The notes: generated by a model from the sequence alone, not told the origin. DNA of 64,000 nucleotides from Sulfobacillus harzensis (GCF_012933365.1 NZ_JABBVZ010000004.1:28814-92813), one strand, 5' to 3'. Shown: positions 24,338 to 34,331, numbered from the stretch's first letter. Translations and numbers: made by a program.

Positions 24338-25606
24338 CTATGACGGATGCTGATACGCAGATTGTCGCTCCATCCAATACGCGTAGCAACCGAAGCCCAA
24401 GGCTGGCCGGCTAATGAGGACATGGGTCACAGCCCCCACCACCCGACCATTCTGGATGATGGGGCTTCCACTCATCCCCTGGACCACACCCCCGGTTTTA
24501 TGCAATAACCCGGGATCGGTAACACGAAACAGAAGCCCTTTGGTATCGGGCTGGGATTGCGCAGCCGTCTTCAAAATCTCAATATGATAGCGCTCAGGAA
24601 TTTGCCCGCGCAAAACCGTGATGATGGTCGCGGGGCCCGGATGCACCTGGTCGGGCAGCGCCAGCGGCAGAGCACGGTGGGGTCCCCAAAGCGGCTGGTG
24701 GTCAAGCCGCCCGACGATGCCCAGGGTTCCGTTGGCATCCACGCTTCCGGAAACGTTGGCCGGTCCCGCCAACACCCCGACCTTCTGCCCCGGATGGTTA
24801 TCCGCAGCCGGAACCACGCCGACAATATCGGCTCCCATCGCCCTTCCCGCCTGAACGCCCACCGGCCGCCGGGTCAATCCATCGGTCATGCTGTGCCCGA
24901 GCGCCGTAAACGCCAGGGTTTTGGGATTATAAAAGGTCAATGTCCCCACCCCGCTGGTGCGGTCTTGCAGGGTGACCCCAATCTGCCAGTGATGCAGGCG
25001 CTCCGACCATACCGGCATCACCGTCCGTACCCGTTCGCTACGCGCTCCCGCCACCCGCAGTCGTACCGGCTGATGGCGGATGCCATCTTGGTTGACCCGC
25101 TGCTCCAAGAACGCCACACTCTTGGCGGGTTGCGCGTCCACCGAGGCGATGACATCGCCCCGCTCCAGACCCGCCTCCTGCGCTGGGTCAACGACACGGC
25201 CCTGGGTTCGGACCGGGGAAAATCCATTCACGATGAGTCCTCGGGTATGCACCAGCACTCCCACCGATTCCCCGCCCGGCACAACGTAGGCGGGCTTGGG
25301 CACGTCGACGGGAACTCCACGCCACGGAAGCCATCCAAACAAGCGAAAATGCAGCAGATAGTGGCCCGAACTGGGCGTTTCAACGTCAATTTGTGAGGCG
25401 TTGGCGACCATTACCGGCCGACTGTTGCCACTGGCCACCGCCACCGGAACAAAGCGGCTCCAGGAAACCCGAACGCCCTGTCCTTGGGGGATTTCCAGAT
25501 GAGCCGGAAAATTAAACAGGGCCCGCGCAGGCGCGCTGGTCCCCAGCGCCACAACGCCGCTGGCCAACACAATCCCCAAGGCTCGGGAAATTCGTCCTCG
25601 CTTCAT
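24338..25606 (-). CDS. spoIVB: SpoIVB serine peptidase
   Basis: A 422-residue forespore-secreted protease that cleaves SpoIVFA and so triggers pro-sigma-K processing in the mother cell. It has an N-terminal signal or anchor helix, a PDZ domain (about 140-200, with GLERGDVIASVDAQP) and an SA-clan peptidase domain with the catalytic His in ALGHSMTD and Ser in GMSGSPII. The ATG follows AGGAGGTGACCAT. Position between recN-side genes and spo0A is the classical order. The substrate pathway fits the presence of sigK in this window. Confidence 0.93.
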   Translation of the reverse strand: MKRGRISRALGIVLASGVVALGTSAPARALFNFPAHLEIPQGQGVRVSWSRFVPVAVASGNSRPVMVANASQIDVETPSSGHYLLHFRLFGWLPWRGVPVDVPKPAYVVPGGESVGVLVHTRGLIVNGFSPVRTQGRVVDPAQEAGLERGDVIASVDAQPAKSVAFLEQRVNQDGIRHQPVRLRVAGARSERVRTVMPVWSERLHHWQIGVTLQDRTSGVGTLTFYNPKTLAFTALGHSMTDGLTRRPVGVQAGRAMGADIVGVVPAADNHPGQKVGVLAGPANVSGSVDANGTLGIVGRLDHQPLWGPHRALPLALPDQVHPGPATIITVLRGQIPERYHIEILKTAAQSQPDTKGLLFRVTDPGLLHKTGGVVQGMSGSPIIQNGRVVGAVTHVLISRPALGFGCYAYWMERQSAYQHPS

Positions 25607-25751
25607 ATGGTCACCTCCTCGTCTCGGTATTAACCTGTCCGAAAGAGGATGGGCGGAACCGAGGGAGGTGATGTCAAGCGAGGAAGAACTCTTTTTAAAA
25701 ATGGCCTAAACGGCGGCAATTGACGCAGTGTTTTGCCTCGGCACGAAAAAT

Positions 25752-26804
25752 TTACAGCGAAAATACCTGCTCCGCCAATTGGTCGGCCGCCCGTGGACGA
25801 GCCCACAAGCGCTGGCTGTCAATCATTTGTTGCCGCGCCGGCGACCCTTCTTCAATCAGCTCCGTGACTACCTTCTTTAGGTTATTGTCGCCACGAACGG
25901 CCAAATCATGCATAACCAACCGGTCTCGATTTGCTTCTTCCTGGCCGGCAATCCAGTGGGTCAACACCCACGGCACCTGCGATTGGCACACTTCAGCGGC
26001 TGTCACGCCCCCTGGCTTTCCCACCACCAGTCGAGCTTGCTTTAAAAGCGACGGCATATGTTCAATATATCCAACAATGTGCACCCGTTCCGGCCAGCGA
26101 TGTTCGTCGAGCGCCCAACGCAGTTTTTCGTTGTGGCCGCAAATGGCCAACACTGGATGGGGCAATTCCGCCAGGGAGCGCAAAATACGCACATAGGGTC
26201 CCATGCCCAATCCCCCGCCGAGGAGAACAATGGGCCCGTGACGCAGCTGCTCTAACAACGGACTGGGAAAACTGAATGACGACCGAATCGGAATGCCCGT
26301 CTGCCACACCTTGTTTGTTGGGTAGCCCCATCGGGCCAGATCCTGAACCTGCTCGGGCATCCATACGGCATAGCCATCGGCCGTCGGTTCATACCAAAAT
26401 TGATGCACTGACAAATCGGTCAGCACCCCGACAAGCTTAAGATTGGGATGGCTTTCTTTAATGGCTGACCAGGCTGACAGGGCAAAAGGATGGGTGGCCA
26501 CCACCACATCCGGCCGATAGGCATCGTACACGGGCCCTAACACCTCGCGGCCCGCCTGACGCCAGCTCCGGCGATGGTTTTGCCACAACTGCCGCTGGCG
26601 GTCGCCTAAGCGAAACAATGTTCCATAAACCCCGGGAAGAAAGCGAATGCCAAAGAAGTAAAGACGCGTGGCCATACGGACCTTGACCACCAGGTGATGG
26701 GAGAACTCAACCTCCGCCCCCCGCGCGGCAAACGATTCCGCCAACGCTCGCGCCGCGATATCATGCCCCGTGCCAATCGGTAAACTGGCTATGACGACCC
26801 GCAA
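25752..26804 (-). CDS. GT28-type glycosyltransferase, MGDG synthase/UgtP-like
   Basis: A 350-residue protein resembling monogalactosyl- and diglucosyl-diacylglycerol synthases. The N-terminal IASLPIGTGHDIAARAL corresponds to the acceptor-side loop with its conserved glycine-histidine, and the C-terminal VVGKPGGVTAAEV is the nucleotide-sugar donor motif. Such enzymes add sugar to membrane diacylglycerol and work at the membrane surface. The TTG start follows GAGGTGG. It lies 12 nt after recN, an unusual place between recN and spoIVB. The sugar and acceptor cannot be read from the sequence. Confidence 0.78.
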   Translation of the reverse strand: MRVVIASLPIGTGHDIAARALAESFAARGAEVEFSHHLVVKVRMATRLYFFGIRFLPGVYGTLFRLGDRQRQLWQNHRRSWRQAGREVLGPVYDAYRPDVVVATHPFALSAWSAIKESHPNLKLVGVLTDLSVHQFWYEPTADGYAVWMPEQVQDLARWGYPTNKVWQTGIPIRSSFSFPSPLLEQLRHGPIVLLGGGLGMGPYVRILRSLAELPHPVLAICGHNEKLRWALDEHRWPERVHIVGYIEHMPSLLKQARLVVGKPGGVTAAEVCQSQVPWVLTHWIAGQEEANRDRLVMHDLAVRGDNNLKKVVTELIEEGSPARQQMIDSQRLWARPRAADQLAEQVFSL

Positions 26805-26816
26805 GTTGCGACCACC

Positions 26817-28478
26817 TCATCCCTGCCCGTCCTTGAGCAAACTTTCAGCATGGCGCAGGGCGGCCGTCCCTGCTGAACCACTTAACATGCGAGCAATTTC
26901 TCGTTGGCGCTCTTCGCCTTGCAATTCCTGAACACGAGACTCGGTACCCTCTTCGGTGACAATTTTTTGCACTCCTAGATGGTGCACGGCCCGGGACGCA
27001 ACAACCGGCTGGTGCGTCACGGCCACCACCTGGGCCTGAGTCCCCAATTCCGCCAACAGCGCGCCGACTCGTTCTGCCGAGGTACCCCCGAGCCCCTGGT
27101 CCACTTCATCAAAAATGTACACAAGACTCCTATCCCCGGCACTGCCGACCACGGCCAAGGCTAGGGCCACGCGCGCCAATTCGCCGCCCGAGGCTACCCG
27201 GCCCAGCGGCTTTAAGGCTTGTCCGTCATTGGCGGAAAACCAAATTTCCACATGGTCCTTCCCTCGTCGGGAGATCTGTTGGATTCGATGTCGGAACTCG
27301 ACCACGCCACGCGGCATCTCCATTTCCCGAATCAACCCCGTCACTCTTTCGGTGGCTGCACTGAGCCCCGCCTGACGCGCCGCACTTAAAGCCTGAGCTC
27401 GGTCGTCCAACACCTGCCGCGCCTGCCGCTGCCGTTTTTCCGCCTGGCTTATCTCCCAATCCAGGTTATCGAGTCGGGCAATTTCTTCGGACAACGCCTC
27501 CTGATAGGCGAGGACATCCTCAAGCTCCGGTCCCCAGCGCCGTTTCATGCGACTCAAGGCATCAGCCCGTGATTCCAACGCTTCCAAACGGGCGGGGTCC
27601 AGATCCAACGTATCCATCCAGCGCGCCACATCCAGGCGCACCTCGGACAACGAGCGCTCCACACTCAGCATGGCCTCACCCATGGGTCCCAAATCCTCAT
27701 CGTAGCTGACCAAGAAATCCGCCAAACGACGGGCCTCGGCGATTTGGGCTAAAAGGCCCTCTTGTCCGATCGTACCGTCGAGCAGCGAATACAGCGCCTG
27801 CCCGGACTCCATCAGTTTTCGCCCCGCCCGCAACCGACTGAGTTCGCGCTGCAGCATCTCATCCTCACGCGGCTGAATGTTCAGCGCCTCCAATTCCGCC
27901 AACAGTGCGCGCTTGTCCTCAATCTGCCCAAGATCGGCCGCGCTCGCCCTAAGCGCATCCAAGGCTTGCTCCGCATCCCGCCAGGCGTCAAAGGCCTGCT
28001 CAAAGGCCTGCCGCAGATTCTCCACCTGCCCAAAGCGGTCCACCCAATCCAGCACCACTAACGGATCCTGTGCCTTTAACACCTGGTGCTGACCGACATA
28101 GTTCAGCACCTGATCGCCGAGCGCCCGCACGGTCGCAGCGGGAACCAACTGTCCCTGGACCCGGTAGAGCGAACGGCCCTCCCGGTCGGTCACCCGTTCG
28201 ATCACCATCAGACTATCGGGTGCCACTCCCAACGCTTCGAACGGCACCCAACGGGCATCCTGCGGCGACAGTTCCAAGGCGGCGCGAAGCCGCACCCGAT
28301 CTGCCCAGGGGCCGATGCGATCGGAACTCAGCCTGGCACCGAACAGGGTCGCGAGACTTTCTAGCACCAGCGACTTCCCGGCGCCCGATTCTCCGCTCAG
28401 CACGTTGAGTCCCGACCCCAGAGCCACCACCGTCTTTCGAATGAGCGCAAAATTTTCGATTGTGAGCTCTATGAGCAT
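26817..28478 (-). CDS. recN: DNA repair protein RecN
   Basis: A 553-residue SMC-like ATPase that acts early in double-strand-break repair. The N-terminal half-site has LIELTIENFALI and Walker A GESGAGKSL, a long coiled-coil region spans about residues 160-370, and the C-terminal half carries the signature SGGELARVALAL and Walker B YIFDEVDQGLGG. The ATG with GGGGGC upstream is chosen over an in-frame extension into nadK. It lies 17 nt after nadK in the core block. Confidence 0.95.
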   Translation of the reverse strand: MLIELTIENFALIRKTVVALGSGLNVLSGESGAGKSLVLESLATLFGARLSSDRIGPWADRVRLRAALELSPQDARWVPFEALGVAPDSLMVIERVTDREGRSLYRVQGQLVPAATVRALGDQVLNYVGQHQVLKAQDPLVVLDWVDRFGQVENLRQAFEQAFDAWRDAEQALDALRASAADLGQIEDKRALLAELEALNIQPREDEMLQRELSRLRAGRKLMESGQALYSLLDGTIGQEGLLAQIAEARRLADFLVSYDEDLGPMGEAMLSVERSLSEVRLDVARWMDTLDLDPARLEALESRADALSRMKRRWGPELEDVLAYQEALSEEIARLDNLDWEISQAEKRQRQARQVLDDRAQALSAARQAGLSAATERVTGLIREMEMPRGVVEFRHRIQQISRRGKDHVEIWFSANDGQALKPLGRVASGGELARVALALAVVGSAGDRSLVYIFDEVDQGLGGTSAERVGALLAELGTQAQVVAVTHQPVVASRAVHHLGVQKIVTEEGTESRVQELQGEERQREIARMLSGSAGTAALRHAESLLKDGQG

Positions 28479-28495
28479 GGTGCGCCCCCTTTCTC

Positions 28496-29350
28496 CTAAT
28501 GGCCCTTTCGCCATCCACGCAACACATGGAAGAAGCTCCAGCCGGGCCGCCGAATCAAACTGATGCTCAAGGGGCTTGCTACCACGACCACTTCGTCACC
28601 GTCTTCTAACGGATGGACCTCTTGACCGTCAATCGTCACCAGCGTGTCGCGGTGGATACTGCGAATGCGAATCCGCACCTCCTGCTCGCGGCTCAGCACA
28701 ATGGACCGGTCGAAAAAGGAATGTGGGCAAATCGGCGTCACCACCGTCACGTCCAGGTCGGGGGTTAAGATGGGTCCGCCGGCCGACAGGGAATAGGCTG
28801 TCGAGCCCGTGGGCGTCGCGATGATAATCCCATCAGCCGGATAGGTGGTCACGTAGGCCGCGTCGACAAAGGTCTCCAAATTAATTAACCGCGCGAACGG
28901 CCCTTTGGCTACCACCACATCGTTCATCGCCTCAAACTCCGCCAGTATCTGCTGATCGCGAATAACCCGAGCGGTTAGCAGCCGACGCTCGTCCAGCGCA
29001 AACTGCCCATGCAGCACCGCATCTAATGAGGCATAGAGTTCCGGTACCTCGACTTCCGTGAGAAAGCCCAGATGACCGAGATTCACCCCGAGAATCGGTG
29101 TGTTCAACGAAGCTAACTGTTTCGCCGCCCTCAGCAAGGTGCCGTCGCCCCCCAGCACCACCGTGGCCGTCAAATCCATTTGACTAATCTCTTCCCAGTA
29201 CTTGCCGGATTCCGGCATTCCCACCGCGTCCGCGAGCTCATCGGGCATGACCAATTGCACATCATGCTGGTCCATCCATTGCCGCATGCGCAATACCAGT
29301 CCACGAACCTGATCCTTTTCGGGATTCGGCCACACCAACATGTTAGGCAT
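28496..29350 (-). CDS. nadK: NAD kinase
   Basis: A 284-residue ATP- or polyphosphate-dependent kinase that makes NADP from NAD. GGDGTLLRA is the catalytic motif, NLGHLGFLTE the second conserved strand, and GIIIATPTGSTAYSLSAGGPI the NAD-binding signature. The ATG follows GGAGGAG and lies inside the last codons of tlyA (8-nt overlap). The order tlyA-nadK-recN is common in Bacillota, often with argR between; argR is absent here. Confidence 0.95.
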   Translation of the reverse strand: MPNMLVWPNPEKDQVRGLVLRMRQWMDQHDVQLVMPDELADAVGMPESGKYWEEISQMDLTATVVLGGDGTLLRAAKQLASLNTPILGVNLGHLGFLTEVEVPELYASLDAVLHGQFALDERRLLTARVIRDQQILAEFEAMNDVVVAKGPFARLINLETFVDAAYVTTYPADGIIIATPTGSTAYSLSAGGPILTPDLDVTVVTPICPHSFFDRSIVLSREQEVRIRIRSIHRDTLVTIDGQEVHPLEDGDEVVVVASPLSISLIRRPGWSFFHVLRGWRKGH

Positions 29351-30149
29351 GGCTCTCCTCCGCCTTCCACGCCTCGTCAACCACGCGCTCAATATTCAGC
29401 GTGGTCTCCGTGTGCCCCCGCGCCACTAAATACAGCAAAAATTCGATGTTCCCCTCGGGTCCCCGAATGGGGGAAGCGGTCAACCCCTGAACCGCGTACG
29501 CTAAAGACCGGGCCTGGTCCACCACCCGCTCCAGCACTTCCTCATGAACCTTTGGCTGCCGCACCACGCCGCCCCTCCCCAGCTTCGCCGGTCCCGCCTC
29601 AAATTGCGGTTTGACCAACGCAACCACCGTGGCGCCATCCTTTATCAAGGGGGCGAGCGGCTCCAGCAAAAGGCGCAGGCCAATGAACGACGCGTCGACC
29701 GACGCGCCGTCCAGCGGAATCTCCCGGCCCAACCCAGAAAGCGTCAAATAACGGGCGTTGGTGCGCTCGAGTACGACAACCCGCGGGTCCTGGCGAAGCT
29801 TCCAATCCAACTGGCCGTATCCCACGTCCACCGCCCACACCCGTGCGGCGCCATGTTGAAGCCAGCAGTCGGTAAATCCCCCCGTTGACGCGCCGACGTC
29901 AACCACATCCCACCCCGTAGGGTCGATGCCGAACTGGTCTAGCGCGTGATTCAGCTTCACGCCACCGCGGCTCACAAATGGGAGCGCCGCCGTCACCGCG
30001 ACCTGGTCGTCGGGTTCAACCAGGCGTCCGCTCTTCCGCTCTGTCCGTCCGTTAACTTCCACTTTGCCCGCCATAATCAACGCCTGGGCCCGATTGCGAG
30101 ACTCCACGGCGCCCATTTCGACCAAGCGCACGTCTAGGCGCTGCTTCAC
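29343..30149 (-). CDS. tlyA: TlyA-family rRNA 2'-O-methyltransferase
   Basis: A 268-residue protein with an N-terminal S4 RNA-binding domain (about 1-60, including RLDVRLVEMGAVESRNRAQ) and a RrmJ/FtsJ-like AdoMet domain with VVDVGASTGGFTDC. TlyA methylates ribosomal RNA 2'-hydroxyls and affects capreomycin sensitivity in mycobacteria. The GTG start overlaps the dxs stop as GTGA. The FtsJ-like catalytic lysine is probably that in VALVKPQFE. Confidence 0.93.
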   Translation of the reverse strand: MKQRLDVRLVEMGAVESRNRAQALIMAGKVEVNGRTERKSGRLVEPDDQVAVTAALPFVSRGGVKLNHALDQFGIDPTGWDVVDVGASTGGFTDCWLQHGAARVWAVDVGYGQLDWKLRQDPRVVVLERTNARYLTLSGLGREIPLDGASVDASFIGLRLLLEPLAPLIKDGATVVALVKPQFEAGPAKLGRGGVVRQPKVHEEVLERVVDQARSLAYAVQGLTASPIRGPEGNIEFLLYLVARGHTETTLNIERVVDEAWKAEESHA

Positions 30150-32038
30150 GGCTGAACCTCTGAAGACAATCGCTCCAGCCACTCCACCGCCTTTCGGGAT
30201 AATGCTTCCGCCGACAGTCCGTAGAGATCGAGGTAGTAGTCGGTGGGTCCATGATCAATAAACACGTCGGGCAACCCCTCGATGCGAAGCGGCACCGACA
30301 ATCCCTGGGCGATCACCCACTCGGCTACCGCTGCCCCAAATCCGCCCGCCACCGCGTGCTCCTCGACAGTCATCAGCGCACGGCTTTCCTGTACGGCTTG
30401 CTTCAGCGCCTCCCCATCCAAGGGCTTGACAAAGCGCGCATTGAGCACACCGGCCTCAATTCCCTGGTCCGCCAAGAGTTCGGCCGCCTCCATGGCTTTG
30501 TACACCATGGGGCCCAGTGCAATAAAGGTGACGTCTCGCCCGTGGCGGAGCCACTCCGCCCGGCCCCACTCCAACGTCCCGAATGGTTCATCGAGGCTGA
30601 GGCCCCGGCCAGCGCCACGCGGATAGCGCACCGCCACCGGGCCCGGACGATCCAGCGCCGCGGCTACCAACTGGCGAAGCTCCGACTCATCCTTCCCCAT
30701 GGCAATCTCCAAATTGGGCACGGTGCGTAGAAATGCCATATCATACACCCCTTGGTGGGTCGCGCCGTCGCCCCCCACCAAACCAGCCCGGTCGACCCCG
30801 AACAACACCGGCAGATTCTGGTGGCAGATGTCATGAATCACCTGATCGTAGGCCCGCTGCAAAAACGTCGAGTAGACCGCGAACACCGGCCGCATACCCG
30901 CCATTGCCAACCCCGCCGCGAAGGTCGCCGCATGCTGCTCCGCAATGCCGACGTCAAAAAACCGGTCCGGGTATTGGGACTGGAAATAATCCAGTTTCGT
31001 CCCGTCAGGCATGGCGGCGGTGATGGCCACGATGTCAGGCCGATCTTTTGCAAGCTCGACCAATGTGCGGCTGAACACCAGACTATAGGAAGGCGGCTCG
31101 GCCTTCTTAATCATTTCCCCCGAGGTCCGCTCGAACGGCCCGGGCCCATGAAACTGAACCGGCCGCTCTTCGGCGGGCTTATAGCCCTTCCCTTTTTGGG
31201 TAATGACATGCACCACGACGGGGCCATCCGCATCACGGGCCGTACGCAACACCGGAATCAACCCATCTAGATCATGCCCATCGATGGGCCCGTAATATTT
31301 AAAGCCGAGCGCCTCAAACACGTTGTCCGGCAAAATCGCTGCATGCGCCAGCTCCTTGAGCCGCTCGGCGGTCCACCGGAGCCGTGATCCAAAAAGCGGC
31401 AGAGACTCCAAGGCTTGGTCCAGATCCTGCTTCAGGCGCATGTAGCTCGGCGCCGTGCGCAACTCCGTCAAATATCGCGAAAAGGCCCCGACATTGGGGG
31501 CGATTGACATGGAGTTGTCATTCACCAGCACAGTCATGGGCGTACCCAGATGGCCTAGTTGATTGAGCGCCTCCCAAGCCATTCCGGCGGTCAAGGCCCC
31601 ATCCCCAATCAATGCGGCCACGCGATAGTCCGCACCCGTGAACTGCCGCGCCACGGCCAGCCCTACTGCTCCCGACAACGAGGTGCCGGCATGTCCGGCC
31701 TCCCAGACATCATAGGGGCTCTCATGCCGCTTTAAGAACCCTGACAGACCGCCCAATTGGCGAATGCTGGGGAATTCCGCGCGACGGCCGGTAATAATCT
31801 TATGAGCATAGGCTTGATGGCCAATATCAAAAATGACCTTGTCTTCGGGCGTGTTGTACACATAATGAAGGGCCAAAACTAATTCGACAGCGCCCAAACT
31901 TGCACCTACATGGCCACCTTGACGTGCGGTGGTGTCCAGAATGTCCTGACGTATCTCCTGCGCCAGTTGACGCAACTGGCTTACGGTAAACCGGCGAAAG
32001 TCCCCGGGAGCATGAATTCCATCAAGCAACTTGGCCAT
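30146..32038 (-). CDS. dxs: 1-deoxy-D-xylulose-5-phosphate synthase
   Basis: A 630-residue thiamine-diphosphate enzyme that condenses pyruvate and glyceraldehyde 3-phosphate in the first step of the MEP isoprenoid pathway. The TPP-binding GDGALTAGMAWEALNQ..NDN stretch, the DIGHQAYAHKIITGR segment and the transketolase-type DRAGLVGGDGATHQGVYD motif are present. The ATG lies behind GGAGG; a longer frame into ispA is not favoured. Linked to ispA in one operon, so substrate supply and prenyl chain elongation are coexpressed. Confidence 0.96.
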   Translation of the reverse strand: MAKLLDGIHAPGDFRRFTVSQLRQLAQEIRQDILDTTARQGGHVGASLGAVELVLALHYVYNTPEDKVIFDIGHQAYAHKIITGRRAEFPSIRQLGGLSGFLKRHESPYDVWEAGHAGTSLSGAVGLAVARQFTGADYRVAALIGDGALTAGMAWEALNQLGHLGTPMTVLVNDNSMSIAPNVGAFSRYLTELRTAPSYMRLKQDLDQALESLPLFGSRLRWTAERLKELAHAAILPDNVFEALGFKYYGPIDGHDLDGLIPVLRTARDADGPVVVHVITQKGKGYKPAEERPVQFHGPGPFERTSGEMIKKAEPPSYSLVFSRTLVELAKDRPDIVAITAAMPDGTKLDYFQSQYPDRFFDVGIAEQHAATFAAGLAMAGMRPVFAVYSTFLQRAYDQVIHDICHQNLPVLFGVDRAGLVGGDGATHQGVYDMAFLRTVPNLEIAMGKDESELRQLVAAALDRPGPVAVRYPRGAGRGLSLDEPFGTLEWGRAEWLRHGRDVTFIALGPMVYKAMEAAELLADQGIEAGVLNARFVKPLDGEALKQAVQESRALMTVEEHAVAGGFGAAVAEWVIAQGLSVPLRIEGLPDVFIDHGPTDYYLDLYGLSAEALSRKAVEWLERLSSEVQP

Positions 32039-32051
32039 GAGGCCCTCCTTC

Positions 32052-32927
32052 CTACCACGATCGGTCCCGAGCAAAAGCCAATAAAGCGGCCAAATGCTCT
32101 CCACGCTCAGGATCGACTAACGCCAGGGCCGCCCGACAATGCTCATCGACCAGCTGCCGTACCGCCTCGAGTCCCATTAAACGAGGATAGGTCGCCTTGC
32201 CGCGATTGGCGTCGGTCCCGGTGGCTTTTCCCAAGGTCTGGGCATCGCCAATTACATTCAACATATCATCGACCATTTGAAAAGCCAACCCGAAGTGCTC
32301 CCCGAAGGCGCTCAGCAACTCTTCTGCCTCCCGGTCGCCGGCTAAAATGGCGGGAAGGGACAAGGCCGCCGAGAACAAGGCGCCGGTCTTGAGGCGATGG
32401 ATTCGCTCGAGTTGTTGAACATCGACGGTCTGATATTCGGCGGCCAAATCGAGAACCTGTCCCCGCACCAGCCCTTCCCGCCCGGCGGCCAAGGCCAAGC
32501 GGCGCGAGGCCCGGATGACCCGCTCGGGAGCAAATCCCGGAGATAGGGCGGCCATTTTAAAAAACGCCTCGGTCAGCAGGGCATCGCCAGCCAAAATTGC
32601 CTGGGCCTCTCCGAAGGCGATGTGTGCGGTGGGTTTCCCACGCCGGAGCTCATCGTCATCCATCGCCGGCAAATCATCATGGATCAAAGAGTAGGTATGA
32701 AGATACTCCACCGCCAACACAGCCGGCCGGAGCGCCTCCCAGTCCACGGATACATACTCCGCTGCTGCCAACATCAATTGAGGACGCAAACGCTTGCCGC
32801 CAGCGGTAAGCGCATAAGCCATCACTTCCTCCACCGAACCGGGAAGCGCCTCCATGGCCGCAATGTCATCCCGAATCCATCCGTCAACCACCGTTCGCGA
32901 GTCGCTCAACCACTGTTCCGCTACCAT
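32052..32927 (-). CDS. ispA: Polyprenyl (farnesyl/geranylgeranyl) diphosphate synthase
   Basis: A 291-residue all-helical prenyltransferase that condenses IPP with allylic diphosphates. The first aspartate-rich motif is IHDDLPAMDDDELRRG, the second is FQMVDDMLN, and GGKRLRPQL binds IPP. The longer DDxxxxD spacing in the first motif is usual for bacterial IspA. AGGAGG in the xseB end precedes the ATG. Product length (C15 or C20) cannot be settled from the sequence. Confidence 0.93.
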   Translation of the reverse strand: MVAEQWLSDSRTVVDGWIRDDIAAMEALPGSVEEVMAYALTAGGKRLRPQLMLAAAEYVSVDWEALRPAVLAVEYLHTYSLIHDDLPAMDDDELRRGKPTAHIAFGEAQAILAGDALLTEAFFKMAALSPGFAPERVIRASRRLALAAGREGLVRGQVLDLAAEYQTVDVQQLERIHRLKTGALFSAALSLPAILAGDREAEELLSAFGEHFGLAFQMVDDMLNVIGDAQTLGKATGTDANRGKATYPRLMGLEAVRQLVDEHCRAALALVDPERGEHLAALLAFARDRSW

Positions 32928-32929
32928 CC

Positions 32930-33133
32930 TTAGGCCTCCTGAGGCTTGGGAGTACCCATGAGGGATTCGGCTCGCTCCAACAGCTGGTTGGCTCGCTGAC
33001 TGAGCGACTTGGCTTCCTGGTACAGGCGGAGACTCTCACCCAACGGGGCGCGGCCCGTCTCCAAGAGCTTCACAATCTCTTCCAGCCGCGCCATGATGCT
33101 TTCGTATTGGTCTAAATCGCGCTCCTCATTCAT
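32930..33133 (-). CDS. xseB: Exodeoxyribonuclease VII small subunit
   Basis: A 67-residue helical protein with YESIMARLEEIVKLLETG and LGESLRLYQEAKSL, the conserved XseB core. Several copies associate with XseA to form exonuclease VII, which degrades single-stranded DNA. Two ATGs 12 nt apart are possible. The inner one is given because a GGGGG ribosome site is too close to the outer one. It overlaps the end of xseA by 8 nt. Confidence 0.93.
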   Translation of the reverse strand: MNEERDLDQYESIMARLEEIVKLLETGRAPLGESLRLYQEAKSLSQRANQLLERAESLMGTPKPQEA

Positions 33134-34331
33134 CTGGCTTTTCATCCCCCTTGGGCGGCGTCGGCCTTACCCAGACGCTCCCGTCATGCCAATGCACTTC
33201 ATAGCTCTCATCCCATTGTATCGCATTGCGGGTGACCAAAGTCCCCCGATCATCCGACACATAAGCATACCCGCGCTCCAAAGGCAATTCAGGATTCAAA
33301 AGCGGCAACTGCCCCATAATCCGCTCCAGGCGGTGACGACGTTCCATAGTCTGCCGCTCGTAGGCCCGCTCGGCACGCTCATCGAGCCGGTCTAAGAGAT
33401 GTCGGTATTCCCGAAACAGCGTTTCCGGGTGCGCCAACAACCCGTGCGCCACCCAACCCTGTATGCGATTTCTCTCCCAGGTGAGGCGCTGGGTGAGAGC
33501 CGCGTCCAATCGCTCTGCCAAATTGTCCTGCCAGGCCTTCAGTTGAACCAGTTCCGGCACGGCCAATTCGGCTGCCGCGGACGGCGTGGGGGCCCGCAAA
33601 TCGGCCACCAGATCGACCAGCGTGGTATCAATCTCATGCCCCACGGCGGAGATGACCGGCACTGGCGAGGCAAACACCGCCCGCACCACCGCTTCCTCGT
33701 TGAAGGCGGCCAGGTCTTCCTTAGCACCGCCCCCGCGGCCAATGATGAGCACATCCACATCCTCACGGCGAATCTTCGCCAACGCCTCAACAATGCTGGC
33801 CGCCGCTTCCCGTCCTTGCACCAATACGGGATAGAGCACGACCGGCATGCCCGGAAATCGCCGCGCCACCACCGTCTCAATGTCGAATCGGGCCGCGCCG
33901 GTGCCCGAAGTGATCACCCCCACGGCGCGCGGCACCAGCGGCAGCCGGCGCTTGGGACGCGAAAACAAGCCCTCCTGGTAGAGGCGCTGTTTGAGCATCT
34001 CCAGTTGGAAATCCTGCGAGCCCCGCCCCATGTCGCGAACCAAGGAAACATAAAGCTGTGTTTGCCCGTCGCGTTCAAACACGCCCACCCGCCCGAAAGC
34101 CAATACCGCCATTCCATCTTTCAGCGGCTCCTTCAAGGTGGCGGCGTCCCGGCGGAACATCACCGCCCGAATCTGGGCGGTTTCATCCTTCAACGTAAAA
34201 TACCAGTGGCCGGAGCTATGGTGGCGTACCCCGCTCAACTCGCCTGCGACCCAGATTCGCTGCCACTCATCCACGCCTTCGACTAACCGCCGAATAGCGG
34301 ATACCAGTTCGCCGACCGTGAACGTTTTCAT
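33126..34331 (-). CDS. xseA: Exodeoxyribonuclease VII large subunit
   Basis: A 401-residue catalytic subunit. An N-terminal OB fold (about 1-100; IWVAGELSGVRHHSSGHWYFTLKD) binds single-stranded DNA. The catalytic region has VGVITSGTGAARFDI, IIGRGGGAKEDL and PVISAVGHEIDTTL, followed by a long coiled coil that recruits XseB. The ATG overlaps the folD stop as ATGA. It is slightly shorter at the C-terminus than the E. coli protein. Confidence 0.95.
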   Translation of the reverse strand: MKTFTVGELVSAIRRLVEGVDEWQRIWVAGELSGVRHHSSGHWYFTLKDETAQIRAVMFRRDAATLKEPLKDGMAVLAFGRVGVFERDGQTQLYVSLVRDMGRGSQDFQLEMLKQRLYQEGLFSRPKRRLPLVPRAVGVITSGTGAARFDIETVVARRFPGMPVVLYPVLVQGREAAASIVEALAKIRREDVDVLIIGRGGGAKEDLAAFNEEAVVRAVFASPVPVISAVGHEIDTTLVDLVADLRAPTPSAAAELAVPELVQLKAWQDNLAERLDAALTQRLTWERNRIQGWVAHGLLAHPETLFREYRHLLDRLDERAERAYERQTMERRHRLERIMGQLPLLNPELPLERGYAYVSDDRGTLVTRNAIQWDESYEVHWHDGSVWVRPTPPKGDEKPDE

